DNA of 64,000 bases from Bradyrhizobium monzae. Its GTDB lineage: Bacteria > Pseudomonadota > Alphaproteobacteria > Rhizobiales > Xanthobacteraceae. The position numbers and the translations under genes are program-made. Under the pieces are notes generated by a model, which saw nothing but the letters and a program-made list of their open reading frames with translations, ran no database searches and was not told the DNA's origin. The DNA lies in assembly GCF_021458635.1 (NCBI RefSeq), contig NZ_JAIRDQ010000004.1:186001-250000 (forward strand), written 5' to 3'. Below, piece after piece: positions 57,006 to 64,000 of this stretch. The first letter of the stretch is position 1, and each line of letters opens with the position of its first letter.

Positions 57006-58205
57006 ATGCAATCGTCGGATGCCGAGGCGCCCGTGGAATCGAAATGGCGAATTCTAGCGCTGCTCTTCACGGCGCGTTGCGTCATGGGCATGCAGTTCGA
57101 AAGCGTCGGAGCGCTCGGCCCGCTGCTTCGAGCGGAGGGCCTCGATTATGCCCGGCTCGGCATCCTGGTCGGCGCCTATCTGGCGCCCAGCGTCCTGGTT
57201 GCGCTTCCTGGAGGAATAGTGGTCCAAAGGCTCGGCGAACGAACCACGCTTCTCCTGTGCGCGGCGCTGATGTTCGCCGGCGCCGTCGTCGATCTGTCGA
57301 GCGACTGGAACGCGCGCCTGCTGGCCAGAGTCATCGCGGGCACGGGCGGGGTGGTGTTTACCATCGCAGGCACCAAGATGATCGCCGATATGTTCGCTGG
57401 TAGGCAGTTCGGCCTTGCGATGGCGGCTCTCGCCGGCTCGTGGCCGTGCGGGATAGCGCTGGCTTTGATCGCGTTGCCGCCGATCGCGGACAAGTTCGGG
57501 CTGATCGGGGCGTCGGTAGCACTGGTGATCCTGACCCTGATGGCGCTAATCCTGTTGGTCGCGCTGCCGAAGCAGGCGCGACCGGGCGCGCCGTTGTCCG
57601 CGGCCTTCCCAAGCGCGGCCGTCACGGCCGCGGTGGCCATTGCAGGCTTGGTCGGTGGCATTGCCAATGCCACTTTCGCCAATGCGTTTGCGTTCGGTCC
57701 GTTGCTTCTCACCGAGAGGGGCTATACGGCCGAGATCGCCGCCTCACACGTCAGTGTCGCGCTGTGGGTCACTATTGCGGCCATCCCAGTCGGCGGCGCG
57801 CTTGCGATCCGGCGAGGCCCCGGCATCTGGATCGCTGCCGCATCCCTGCTGCTCGCCGCGGTCGGGATGGCAGCCGTCCCGGTGTCCGACCACGACGTTC
57901 TCATCTTCGCAGGACTGGGGCTGGTGGCCGGCCTATCCGGAGCGACGTTCGCCAGCCTGCCGTCATGGGCGCTTCCCGTCCAGGCGCGCGCGGTCGGAAT
58001 GGGAATCTTCTTCACCGCGTTCTACGGGAGCATGCTGGCGTTGCCGCCGATCGCGGGCGTCTTCGCGCACCGCGCCGGAAGTGCGGGCATAGCCTTCGAC
58101 GTCGCTGCGGTCGCTCTTTTTGTCGCCATGCCGCTGCTCGGGGGCTTCGCCGCGCTGGTTTCCGCGCCCCGGTCGGCTCCGGCGGTCGAGGAAGGCGCGG
58201 TCTAA
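57006..58205 (+). CDS. Major facilitator superfamily permease (CynX/NimT-like)
   Basis: 399 aa from ATG 57006 (MQSSDAEAPVESKWRILALL), about 12 transmembrane helices in two sets of six. The MFS A-like loop after TM2 is PGGIVVQRLGERTTLLLCAA. It resembles the cyanate/2-nitroimidazole-transporter-like branch (CynX) rather than sugar or drug-pump families. No energy-coupling or substrate motif permits a specific assignment. An upstream in-frame start at 56949 would add a basic, non-conserved stretch. Confidence 0.85.
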   Translation: MQSSDAEAPVESKWRILALLFTARCVMGMQFESVGALGPLLRAEGLDYARLGILVGAYLAPSVLVALPGGIVVQRLGERTTLLLCAALMFAGAVVDLSSDWNARLLARVIAGTGGVVFTIAGTKMIADMFAGRQFGLAMAALAGSWPCGIALALIALPPIADKFGLIGASVALVILTLMALILLVALPKQARPGAPLSAAFPSAAVTAAVAIAGLVGGIANATFANAFAFGPLLLTERGYTAEIAASHVSVALWVTIAAIPVGGALAIRRGPGIWIAAASLLLAAVGMAAVPVSDHDVLIFAGLGLVAGLSGATFASLPSWALPVQARAVGMGIFFTAFYGSMLALPPIAGVFAHRAGSAGIAFDVAAVALFVAMPLLGGFAALVSAPRSAPAVEEGAV

Positions 58206-58791
58206 GGGCCGCGTTCAATCGGGGACCGCCCCAATCACGACTATGCCGGTCCCCGGCGCACGCGGTCGCGTCGAGATCGTCGGCTCAAAGATGAAACTGA
58301 AAACAACGCCGCCGATACCAAGTTCGAGCCAATCTCGAAACGAATGGCCGCCAGCCTAAGTTCGACCGGCTGCTCCGCATCCTGGACCGCGACAGCCTCC
58401 GCGACGCCATCACCTAGTCCTGGGCGACGCGCGGGTGCATCCCAGACCGAGAGTGGTTCTCCCAAGTCGCGAGTTATGAGAGTTGGCGCGGCTCGGACCG
58501 TGACTCCGAGCGCACTTCGTAGGGTACCCCACTTCGCTGATGGGCCCCGAGCGGTCATTGGGCACTCACCGGCGGAATGCCTCGACGTGACCCAATGCGG
58601 TCCTTGCCACCCGCGCGCTCAGGTGGCAGCTCCGAAAATGTTACAAGTTACCGGCGCCGGGCCAGGGCACCGGCTTGTGTCGGTACTACTCAATCAACTC
58701 AACATCGTCGAGCCTGAAGCTGCGGCCCCACAACCGCTCGCCGCCGCCGCAGGCACGCGCAGACGGTATAGGCGCCCATCCTTGGCGTCAC
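58206..58791. other. Gene-poor segment of possibly foreign or decayed DNA
   Basis: 586 bp without any frame I can support: short open frames exist on both strands but none has family-like sequence, a ribosome site and native codon bias together. It lies between the MFS gene and a DUF1254-type gene of different composition, with a transposase remnant 2 kb further right. Confidence 0.5.
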
Positions 58792-60303
58792 TCACATCGG
58801 CTCTATCTCTCCGGGGCGCCAGCTCTTGTCAAACCAGGTTTCGAGCGGCGCGTAGAGACGCAGAAGAGTGTTCCAGCCCTTGCCGGGGACCGTCTGGATC
58901 CAGTTGTTTTCCTTCCCGGCTGGCGCCTTCGGACCGAAGTAGACATCGACCGACCCATCCGCATTCACCAGCAGTCCTTTGGTGAGGCTGCCGACGGCAG
59001 GGAACTGCTGATCCGTCTGAAGCATCGAGCGTGTCTGATTGTCGTACACCGTGAACGACCAGAACTCCTTGGCAGGAATGCGCGGCGGCATGTGCAGTCT
59101 ATAGGTCTTCGTTCCATCGAGGGGGTTACCCTTGGCGTCGACGAAAGCGGCGGCGTACTGTGAGCCTTCTCCAACCATCTTCATCGCCATCGCCGGCGAT
59201 ATGCCGGTAGCGTAGAAGAAGAACATGCTCTTTGCGTCCAGATTGACGGCGCCGTTTTCCTCGAACTTGTAACTTCCTCCGATGAACGCGGTCATCCACG
59301 CGCTGTCCGGGTAGAAGTACGCCTCCTTGATTCTCGCGCGATACATGAGGGAGCGAACCGTGGCATCGCCTACCGCCGCCGCCTCTTCAAGTATCCCCTT
59401 CATGCGAGTGTCAGGCGCGAAAGGCTTGCCCTTCTCGATCCCGATGGCGGCGAACAGGCCCAGCGTATCCGGGTCGAGCGCATCATTTGGCTCATCCTGA
59501 ATGAAGCGATTGAGAAACTCAAAAAGCGAATAGTCAGCGGGGCCGATTGTGTTGAACGCCTTGCCGGAGATGTCGACGAACTTCATGGCAGGCGGATTTG
59601 CGCTCTGACTGAGCGGATATACCCGCAAGGCCTTCTTCACCATATCGACGCCGGGTTTCGGGTCGCCATCTTTCAGGAAGGTTCGAAAGAAGAGCAGGTT
59701 TCCTACAGTGCGTGAACGAGCAACAAAGTAGCCATCGGGCACCGCGCCGGTGTAGCCCGGCGGCAGCAGCAGGTACTTGCCGCCTTTACCCTTGTCCGGT
59801 CCGGTGAAGCCAACGTCGGTAACCCATCGGAACCAGGCATCGTCGATTGGACCGAGCACCTCCGGAGGTACTTCGATGACCAGCGGACCATCCTTGGTGC
59901 TTAGAAGGAGCACAGTATAGGGCGTGGTGGTGTTAGCGGTCAGGAACAGCGATTTGGAGTCCAGCAGTTGCTCTGCGATCAGGACGGTCTGGTTGACCGC
60001 ACCGAAATCAGCGGAGCTACGGCGGACTGCTTCAATCGAAACGCCCGGCAATGCGGTCATATAGGCCTGAACGCCGCGCTGGAAGTCGAGATTGCTAAAG
60101 ACCTTGTCGACGGTTTCGCTGTCGGGAAAGCCGTCGGTGAACTTGAGCTTTCCAAGGCGAGTTTCCACCGTGTCCTTCGTAATGAGTGATGGCGGGATCT
60201 CGGTGCTCATTTTCATTTTTGGCGTCTGAGCGAGCGCCATCGTATCCATCGAAAAGATCAGCCAGGCGGCCGCCCCAATCTTCAGAGCATTGCGACGGTA
60301 CAT
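58792..60303 (-). CDS. Exported DUF1254/DUF1214-domain protein
   Basis: 503 aa from ATG 60303 (AGGGAGGACC upstream). The signal-like start MYRRNALKIGAAAWLIFSMD ends at ALAQ. The N-terminal DUF1254 part contains FQRGVQAYMTALPGVSIEAVR and LTANTTTPYTVLLLSTKDGPLVIEVPP-like sequence (in blocks); the C-terminal DUF1214 part has KTYRLHMPPRIPAKEFWSFTVYDNQTRS. These two-domain proteins are widespread in soil bacteria, are predicted to be secreted, and have no assigned reaction. Its codon and base usage is less GC-biased than the flanking genes, suggesting acquisition. Confidence 0.85.
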   Translation of the reverse strand: MYRRNALKIGAAAWLIFSMDTMALAQTPKMKMSTEIPPSLITKDTVETRLGKLKFTDGFPDSETVDKVFSNLDFQRGVQAYMTALPGVSIEAVRRSSADFGAVNQTVLIAEQLLDSKSLFLTANTTTPYTVLLLSTKDGPLVIEVPPEVLGPIDDAWFRWVTDVGFTGPDKGKGGKYLLLPPGYTGAVPDGYFVARSRTVGNLLFFRTFLKDGDPKPGVDMVKKALRVYPLSQSANPPAMKFVDISGKAFNTIGPADYSLFEFLNRFIQDEPNDALDPDTLGLFAAIGIEKGKPFAPDTRMKGILEEAAAVGDATVRSLMYRARIKEAYFYPDSAWMTAFIGGSYKFEENGAVNLDAKSMFFFYATGISPAMAMKMVGEGSQYAAAFVDAKGNPLDGTKTYRLHMPPRIPAKEFWSFTVYDNQTRSMLQTDQQFPAVGSLTKGLLVNADGSVDVYFGPKAPAGKENNWIQTVPGKGWNTLLRLYAPLETWFDKSWRPGEIEPM

Positions 60304-60322
60304 GGTGGGTCCTCCCTCGCTG

Positions 60323-60448
60323 TTAAAGATACGCTGTATACGAGCTGATCCAGACCAGGATCGACATGAGCACGCCAATGACGCCGGCGTTCTCTGCAAA
60401 CACGGTGGCGGTTCCGGGCATCCCGAGCCTGAGCTGGCCAATGAGCAT
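60323..60448 (-). CDS. Possible 41-aa single-span membrane protein upstream of the DUF1254 gene
   Basis: ATG 60448, with GGAG 7 nt upstream, encodes MLIGQLRLGMPGTATVFAEN followed by a hydrophobic segment (AGVIGVLMSILVWISS) and YTAYL. It ends 19 nt before the DUF1254 start on the same strand, so the two could be co-transcribed. It was too short for routine calling, and its reality rests on the start context and the transmembrane segment only. Confidence 0.35.
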   Translation of the reverse strand: MLIGQLRLGMPGTATVFAENAGVIGVLMSILVWISSYTAYL

Positions 60449-60825
60449 CGTAGGCTCCGTGGCTTCACTGGATCGCCATTGCCAGAAAAACGAAGCCGTT
60501 TCGGGTCCTCTGAATGCTGGGGCGTATTGGGAATGGCACACGGCGGGGTTGATCTAAATCAAGGGAGTTCAGCATTGGGGTCCAGACTGTAAGGTCCCGA
60601 CGTGTGCTGTCCCACGTCCGTCCACTCCACCCCCCGAGAACGACGTCGCTGCTTCCTAGCGGCCGAGTCGGCTTCGGGTCATGCGCGATTGGGGCGAGCC
60701 GGCAGCGAGTCCGGTCAGATCCGCGGCGCCGACGAAAGCGCAAGTCAATTCAAAGCGTTAGCGACATGAAAACGGGGCATTGCGGGTTGACGGCGCTGCC
60801 CAAGACCCCGCACCACCTGTTACAA

Positions 60826-61110
60826 TCGCTTGGTTCGGTGGCGACGGGCTGGCGTCGGGGACCACGTCATGGACGGCACTGGCTGCCGGTCATGACGCGG
60901 CGGTGCAAATGAGCGATACCTTCAACATGCGCGTGCATCAGCACGGAGCCTGTATCGCGGACAACAATCAGGAAGATAGGGATCGCTCACGAGATGGCCT
61001 GACCAGCGAGATCCACGCGGTGGTGGACACCGATGGCCTGCCGGTCCATCTCGCCCTCACGGAAGGTGAGGCGCATGACAGCCGGCTGTGTTCGGTTCTG
61101 CTCCACGCCC
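60826..61110 (+). pseudogene. IS5-family transposase remnant
   Basis: The plus-strand frame reads ALAAGHDAAVQMSDTFNMRVHQHGACIADNN (in parts), then SRDGLTSEIHAVVDTDGLPV and HLALTEGEAHDSRLCSVLL, which closely follows the catalytic-core start of IS5/IS1031-type DDE transposases (RVHQHG, KIHAVVDxxGLP, GEAHD). The protein start is missing or degenerate, and similarity stops abruptly at about 61110, right before the acyl-CoA dehydrogenase end. No terminal inverted repeats or target duplication could be identified. The leftward part, 60449-60825, contains no other gene I can support. Confidence 0.8.
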
Positions 61111-61136
61111 TCGATCGTGCCGGTGGTACCCTCGTC

Positions 61137-62276
61137 TCAATACCCCCGCGCCCGCGCCAGTTGCTCGGTGTGGTAATTCGTGTCGCCGAACAACTCCTCG
61201 CACACGCGTGCGCGCTTCATGAAGAAGCCGATGTCGAACTGGTCGGTCATGCCCATGCCGCCATGCATCTGCACGCCCTCCTGCACCGCGCGGGTTGCGG
61301 TGGTGCCGGCGCGCGCCTTGGCAACAGCGACGGCTGACGCCGCCTTGGCGACGTCCGCATCCAGCGCCTGCAGCGCCTTCATGGTGGCGGCGCGGGTGAT
61401 CTCGATGTCGACATAGAGCTCGGCCGCGCGGTGCTGCAGTGCCTGGAATTCGCCGATCAGCTTGCCGAACTGCTTTCGGTTCTTGAGGTATTCGACGGTG
61501 CGGTTGAACACCTCGTCGCTGAGGCCCACCATTTCGGCGGCGACCGCGCCGCGGCCGATATCGAGCACGCCGTCGAGCAGCGCCGCGCCCTGATCGACCT
61601 CGCCGAGCACGCTGTCGGCATCGACCTCGACATTGGAAAGCTCGATCCGCGCCGCGTTGTGCGCGTCGACCATGATGGTGCGCTCGATCGCAACGCCCTT
61701 GGCCTTGGGGTTGACCAGGAACAGCGTCAGGCCGTCGCGCTCGCCGGCGGAGCCTGCGGTGCGCGCAGCGACGATGAAGAGATCGGCGACATGGCCGTCG
61801 ACGACGAGCGCCTTGGCACCCGAGAGTTTGAAACCGTTGCCGGCGCGCACGGCCTGCAAGCTCGTCTGCAGCGGGCGATGCTTTGCGCCTTCGTCGATCG
61901 CGAGCGTCGCGAGCAGCGAGCCGTTGGAAATTTTCGGCAAGAACTCCGACTTCTGCGCGGCATTGCCGCCGCGGTTCAGCGCCGAGGCCGCGACCACTGA
62001 GGTGGCCAGGAACGGTGACGGCATCAGCGTGCGGCCGATCTCCTCCATGACGATTCCGGCTTCCATGAAGCCGAGACCGCTGCCGCCGAATTCTTCCGGC
62101 ACCAGCAAGCCGGAAAAGCCCATCTCGGCGAAGGAGTGCCACAGCTCCTTGGAGAAGCCGGTGGGATCCTTGGAATCGCGTAGAGATCGCAGGTGCGACA
62201 CCGGCGCCTTGTCGCTGATCAGCCCGCGCGCGCTATCGCGGAGCATCGATTGTTCTTCGGTGAGGACGAGGGCCAT
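61137..62276 (-). CDS. Acyl-CoA dehydrogenase, small-type subunit
   Basis: 379-aa flavoenzyme of the acyl-CoA dehydrogenase family. Blocks seen are MGFSGLLVPEEFGGSGLGFM, IGRTLMPSPFLATSVVAAS, the FAD-domain YLKNRKQFGKLIGEFQALQH and the C-terminal VQMHGGMGMTDQFDIGFFMKR. It lies 155 bp after a second acyl-CoA dehydrogenase on the same strand. Such pairs act as hetero-oligomers on dicarboxyl-CoA, long-chain or ring-derived CoA esters (for example pimeloyl-CoA dehydrogenase), but I cannot assign the substrate. The catalytic Glu is not placed with certainty. Confidence 0.9.
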   Translation of the reverse strand: MALVLTEEQSMLRDSARGLISDKAPVSHLRSLRDSKDPTGFSKELWHSFAEMGFSGLLVPEEFGGSGLGFMEAGIVMEEIGRTLMPSPFLATSVVAASALNRGGNAAQKSEFLPKISNGSLLATLAIDEGAKHRPLQTSLQAVRAGNGFKLSGAKALVVDGHVADLFIVAARTAGSAGERDGLTLFLVNPKAKGVAIERTIMVDAHNAARIELSNVEVDADSVLGEVDQGAALLDGVLDIGRGAVAAEMVGLSDEVFNRTVEYLKNRKQFGKLIGEFQALQHRAAELYVDIEITRAATMKALQALDADVAKAASAVAVAKARAGTTATRAVQEGVQMHGGMGMTDQFDIGFFMKRARVCEELFGDTNYHTEQLARARGY

Positions 62277-62311
62277 GTGCGTGTTTCCGAATTTCGAAGT
62301 CTATTTGCTTT

Positions 62312-62415
62312 CGTCATTCCGGGATGGCCCGAAGGGCCAGGCCCGGAATCCATCGGACGGCATTCCTGCAGTGAGATGGATTCCGGGCTCGCGCGTCGCG
62401 CGCCCCGGAATGACG
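62312..62415. repeat. Dispersed palindromic repeat, family D
   Basis: 104-bp inverted repeat CGTCATTCCGGG ... CCCCGGAATGACG with inner GGCCCGGAATCCATC / GATGGATTCCGGGC. It lies between the two acyl-CoA dehydrogenase genes. Its outer CGTCAT...ATGACG ends resemble families A and C, although the interior differs. Confidence 0.85.
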
Positions 62416-62431
62416 TGTGGTGAGAACGTGC

Positions 62432-63631
62432 TCAAGCCCCCGGCAAATCCAGGATGCGCTTGGCGACGATGCCGAGCATCACCTCCGTCGTGCCGCCCTC
62501 GATCGAGTTGGCCTTGGTGCGCAGCCAGGCGCGCGAGCGGGCGCCTTGGCGCGAGCGCTCGCTCTCCCATTCCAGCGCATCGACGCCGCCAGCCGACATC
62601 AGGATCTCGTAGCGACGCTTGTTCAGCTCGGTGCCGTAATATTTCATCGCCGACGAAAACGCCGGATGCGCCTGACCGGCCTTGGCGAGATCGACCGCGC
62701 GCTCGGCGCAGGCCGCGAGCGCGGCCTCGTCGACGTCGAAATTCGCGATCCGGCCACGCAGCATCGAATCGTCGAGCTTGCCTTGTGCATCCGAGCCGAC
62801 CGAGTCGGCCGCGATCTGGCCGAGCGGACGGCCGACGCCGCGCTCGCCCATGCCGGAGATCATCGCGCGCTCGTGCTGCAGCAGATATTTCGCGACGTCC
62901 CAGCCGCGATTGACGGTGCCGACCACATGCGACTTAGGCACGCGGACGCCGTCGAAAAAGGTCTCGCAGAACGGCGAGTAGCCGGAGATCAGCAGGATCG
63001 GCTTGGTGGTGACGCCCTTCGACGTCATGTCGAACAGGATGAAGCTGATGCCGTCATGCTTCTTCGCAGCCGAGTCGGTGCGTACCAGGCAGAAGATCCA
63101 GTCGGCGTAGTTGGCGTAGGACGTCCAGATCTTCGATCCCGTGATGACGAAATCGTCGCCGTCGCTCTCGGCGCGGGTCTGCAGCGAAGCGAGATCGGAG
63201 CCGGCGTTCGGCTCGGAATACCCCTGGCACCAGCGGATCAGGCCCGCGGCGATTTTTGGCAGATGCTCCTTCTTCTGCGCCTCGTTGCCGTACTTCAAGA
63301 GCGCCGGCCCGAGCATCCAGATGCCGAAGCTCGACAGCGGCGGGCGCGCGCCGATTCTTCCCATCTCCGAACGCAGCACCTTGTGCTCGGCCGCGCTGAG
63401 GCCACCGCCACCATATTCCTTCGGCCAGTCCGGCACGGTCCAGCCCTTGTCGCGCATGCGCTCGAACCAGATGCGCTGCGGCTCGGACGAGAACTTTGCG
63501 TTGCGCCCGCCCCAGAACACGTCGCCATCCGACGCCGCGGGCTTGCGCATCTCCGGCGGACAATTGGCTTCCAGCCAGGCGCGGGTCTCGCTGCGGAATT
63601 GTTCGAGATCGGCCGTCTCAGTTTCGCTCAT
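62432..63631 (-). CDS. Acyl-CoA dehydrogenase, large-type subunit
   Basis: 399 aa from ATG 63631 (MSETETADLEQFRSETRAWL). It shows the family blocks IRWCQGYSEPNAGSDLASLQ, FVITGSKIWTSYANYADWIF and the C-terminal ANSIEGGTTEVMLGIVAKRI, in which E-G-G-T is the usual FAD/CoA contact. It is upstream of, and probably partnered with, the small-type dehydrogenase at 61137. Flanked on the right by a divergent carboxymuconolactone-decarboxylase-family gene. A longer upstream extension in the same frame is unlikely to be translated. Confidence 0.92.
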   Translation of the reverse strand: MSETETADLEQFRSETRAWLEANCPPEMRKPAASDGDVFWGGRNAKFSSEPQRIWFERMRDKGWTVPDWPKEYGGGGLSAAEHKVLRSEMGRIGARPPLSSFGIWMLGPALLKYGNEAQKKEHLPKIAAGLIRWCQGYSEPNAGSDLASLQTRAESDGDDFVITGSKIWTSYANYADWIFCLVRTDSAAKKHDGISFILFDMTSKGVTTKPILLISGYSPFCETFFDGVRVPKSHVVGTVNRGWDVAKYLLQHERAMISGMGERGVGRPLGQIAADSVGSDAQGKLDDSMLRGRIANFDVDEAALAACAERAVDLAKAGQAHPAFSSAMKYYGTELNKRRYEILMSAGGVDALEWESERSRQGARSRAWLRTKANSIEGGTTEVMLGIVAKRILDLPGA

Positions 63632-63766
63632 GGTCGTTTCCACTAATTCAAAAGACTTGTTGGGCACGACTCTGGGCCATCGCACTGCGGAATTCAACCA
63701 CTTCCGTGCCGCGTCATCGGCTATAGTCACGCCGCGGCGGTGCTTGAAAACAAAGAGGAAACGAGA

Positions 63767-64000
63767 ATGCGCCTGAAACTTCTTTCGCCTGGCGAAATGA
63801 ACGAGAGCCAGCGGCAGACCTATGACGAGTCGATTGCCGGCAAACGCGGCAAGCCGCCGGCGCCGATGATGGCCTGGCTCAACAGCCCCGACATGGCCCG
63901 TCACGCCACGCGGCTCGGCGAGGTCCTGCGCTACGACACCATCTTCCCGGCAAAGCTCTCGGAGATCGCGATCCTGGTGACGGCGCGGCACTGGACTGCG
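63767..64000 (+). CDS. Carboxymuconolactone decarboxylase family protein (3'-truncated by the window edge)
   Basis: First 78 codons from ATG 63767, with AGAGGAAACG upstream: MRLKLLSPGEMNESQRQTYD, then LNSPDMARHATRLGEVLRYD and KLSEIAILVTARHWTA. This matches the CMD/AhpD-like fold, whose CxxC or catalytic residues lie beyond the window end. Members include gamma-carboxymuconolactone decarboxylase of the protocatechuate pathway and alkylhydroperoxidase-like proteins; the visible part does not separate them. It is divergent from the acyl-CoA dehydrogenase pair. Confidence 0.85.
   Translation, partial: MRLKLLSPGEMNESQRQTYDESIAGKRGKPPAPMMAWLNSPDMARHATRLGEVLRYDTIFPAKLSEIAILVTARHWTA

Noticed and set aside
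61057..62142. 361-codon frame overlapping the small-type acyl-CoA dehydrogenase on the same strand
   Set aside because: A +1-type shadow in another frame of the same strand, Arg-rich and without motifs; the acyl-CoA dehydrogenase frame carries the family blocks throughout.

Overview
The window is GC-rich alphaproteobacterial DNA that looks like the chromosome of a Bradyrhizobium (or very close Nitrobacteraceae) strain. The best pointers are a BjaI/BjaR-type isovaleryl-homoserine-lactone quorum-sensing pair, a CYP199A-type P450 with the complete para-benzoate binding site, many branched-chain-amino-acid-type ABC transporters, tightly overlapping ATGA gene junctions, and dispersed GC-rich palindromic repeats. 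No rRNA, tRNA, CRISPR array or intact insertion sequence was seen.

Layout. (1) 0-7 kb: the left edge of a benzoyl-CoA (Box) pathway locus (benzoate-CoA ligase, BoxR, group II truncated haemoglobin), a PRC-barrel protein, then an IclR regulator divergent from a Rieske oxygenase plus glutamine-synthetase-like pair. (2) 7-13.3 kb: a Liv-type ABC transporter without a binding protein, and the bjaR-bjaI quorum-sensing locus with a lux-box-like palindrome and a small gene 1 nt behind bjaI. (3) 13.6-23.1 kb: a LysR regulator followed by what reads as a complete quinate/shikimate uptake and catabolism operon (shikimate-dehydrogenase-like enzyme, binding protein, LivHMGF, Gfo/Idh/MocA oxidoreductase, QuiC-type dehydroshikimate dehydratase). 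(4) 23.3-32.2 kb: two orphan binding proteins, a type II NADH dehydrogenase, a CYP199A P450 with a divergent MarR gene, and feruloyl-CoA synthase with a divergent MarR gene and an obvious operator. (5) 32.3-42.7 kb: allophanate hydrolase AtzF convergent with an eight-gene operon encoding an oligopeptide-type ABC transporter, AtzG-AtzE-AtzH and a GntR regulator. (6) 43-51.2 kb: a phosphotransferase, an orphan UgpB, and a TRAP binding protein fused by operon structure to a histidine kinase, a receiver-kinase hybrid and an OmpR-type regulator, with no TRAP permease. (7) 51.5-58.2 kb: an ECF sigma factor, a CcdA/thioredoxin pair, a membrane protein, an L,D-transpeptidase, an orphan AapJ and an MFS permease. 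(8) 58.2-61.1 kb: a stretch that looks acquired, with a DUF1254-type protein and a decayed IS5-type transposase. (9) 61.1-64 kb: two acyl-CoA dehydrogenases and the start of a carboxymuconolactone-decarboxylase-family gene.

Taken together the window reads as a plant/lignin-derived aromatic catabolism region. Benzoate (BclA/BoxR), 4-methoxybenzoate (CYP199A), ferulate/coumarate (Fcs) and quinate/shikimate (QuiC) each have their own activating or converting enzyme and local regulator. The products, 4-hydroxybenzoate, protocatechuate and acyl-CoAs, feed the beta-ketoadipate and beta-oxidation routes; the acyl-CoA dehydrogenases at the right edge fit that, although ring-cleavage genes themselves lie outside the window. 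A nitrogen-scavenging module for carboxybiuret/allophanate-type compounds and several signalling systems are interspersed. Assignments rest on sequence motifs and recalled family features only; no database search was run.
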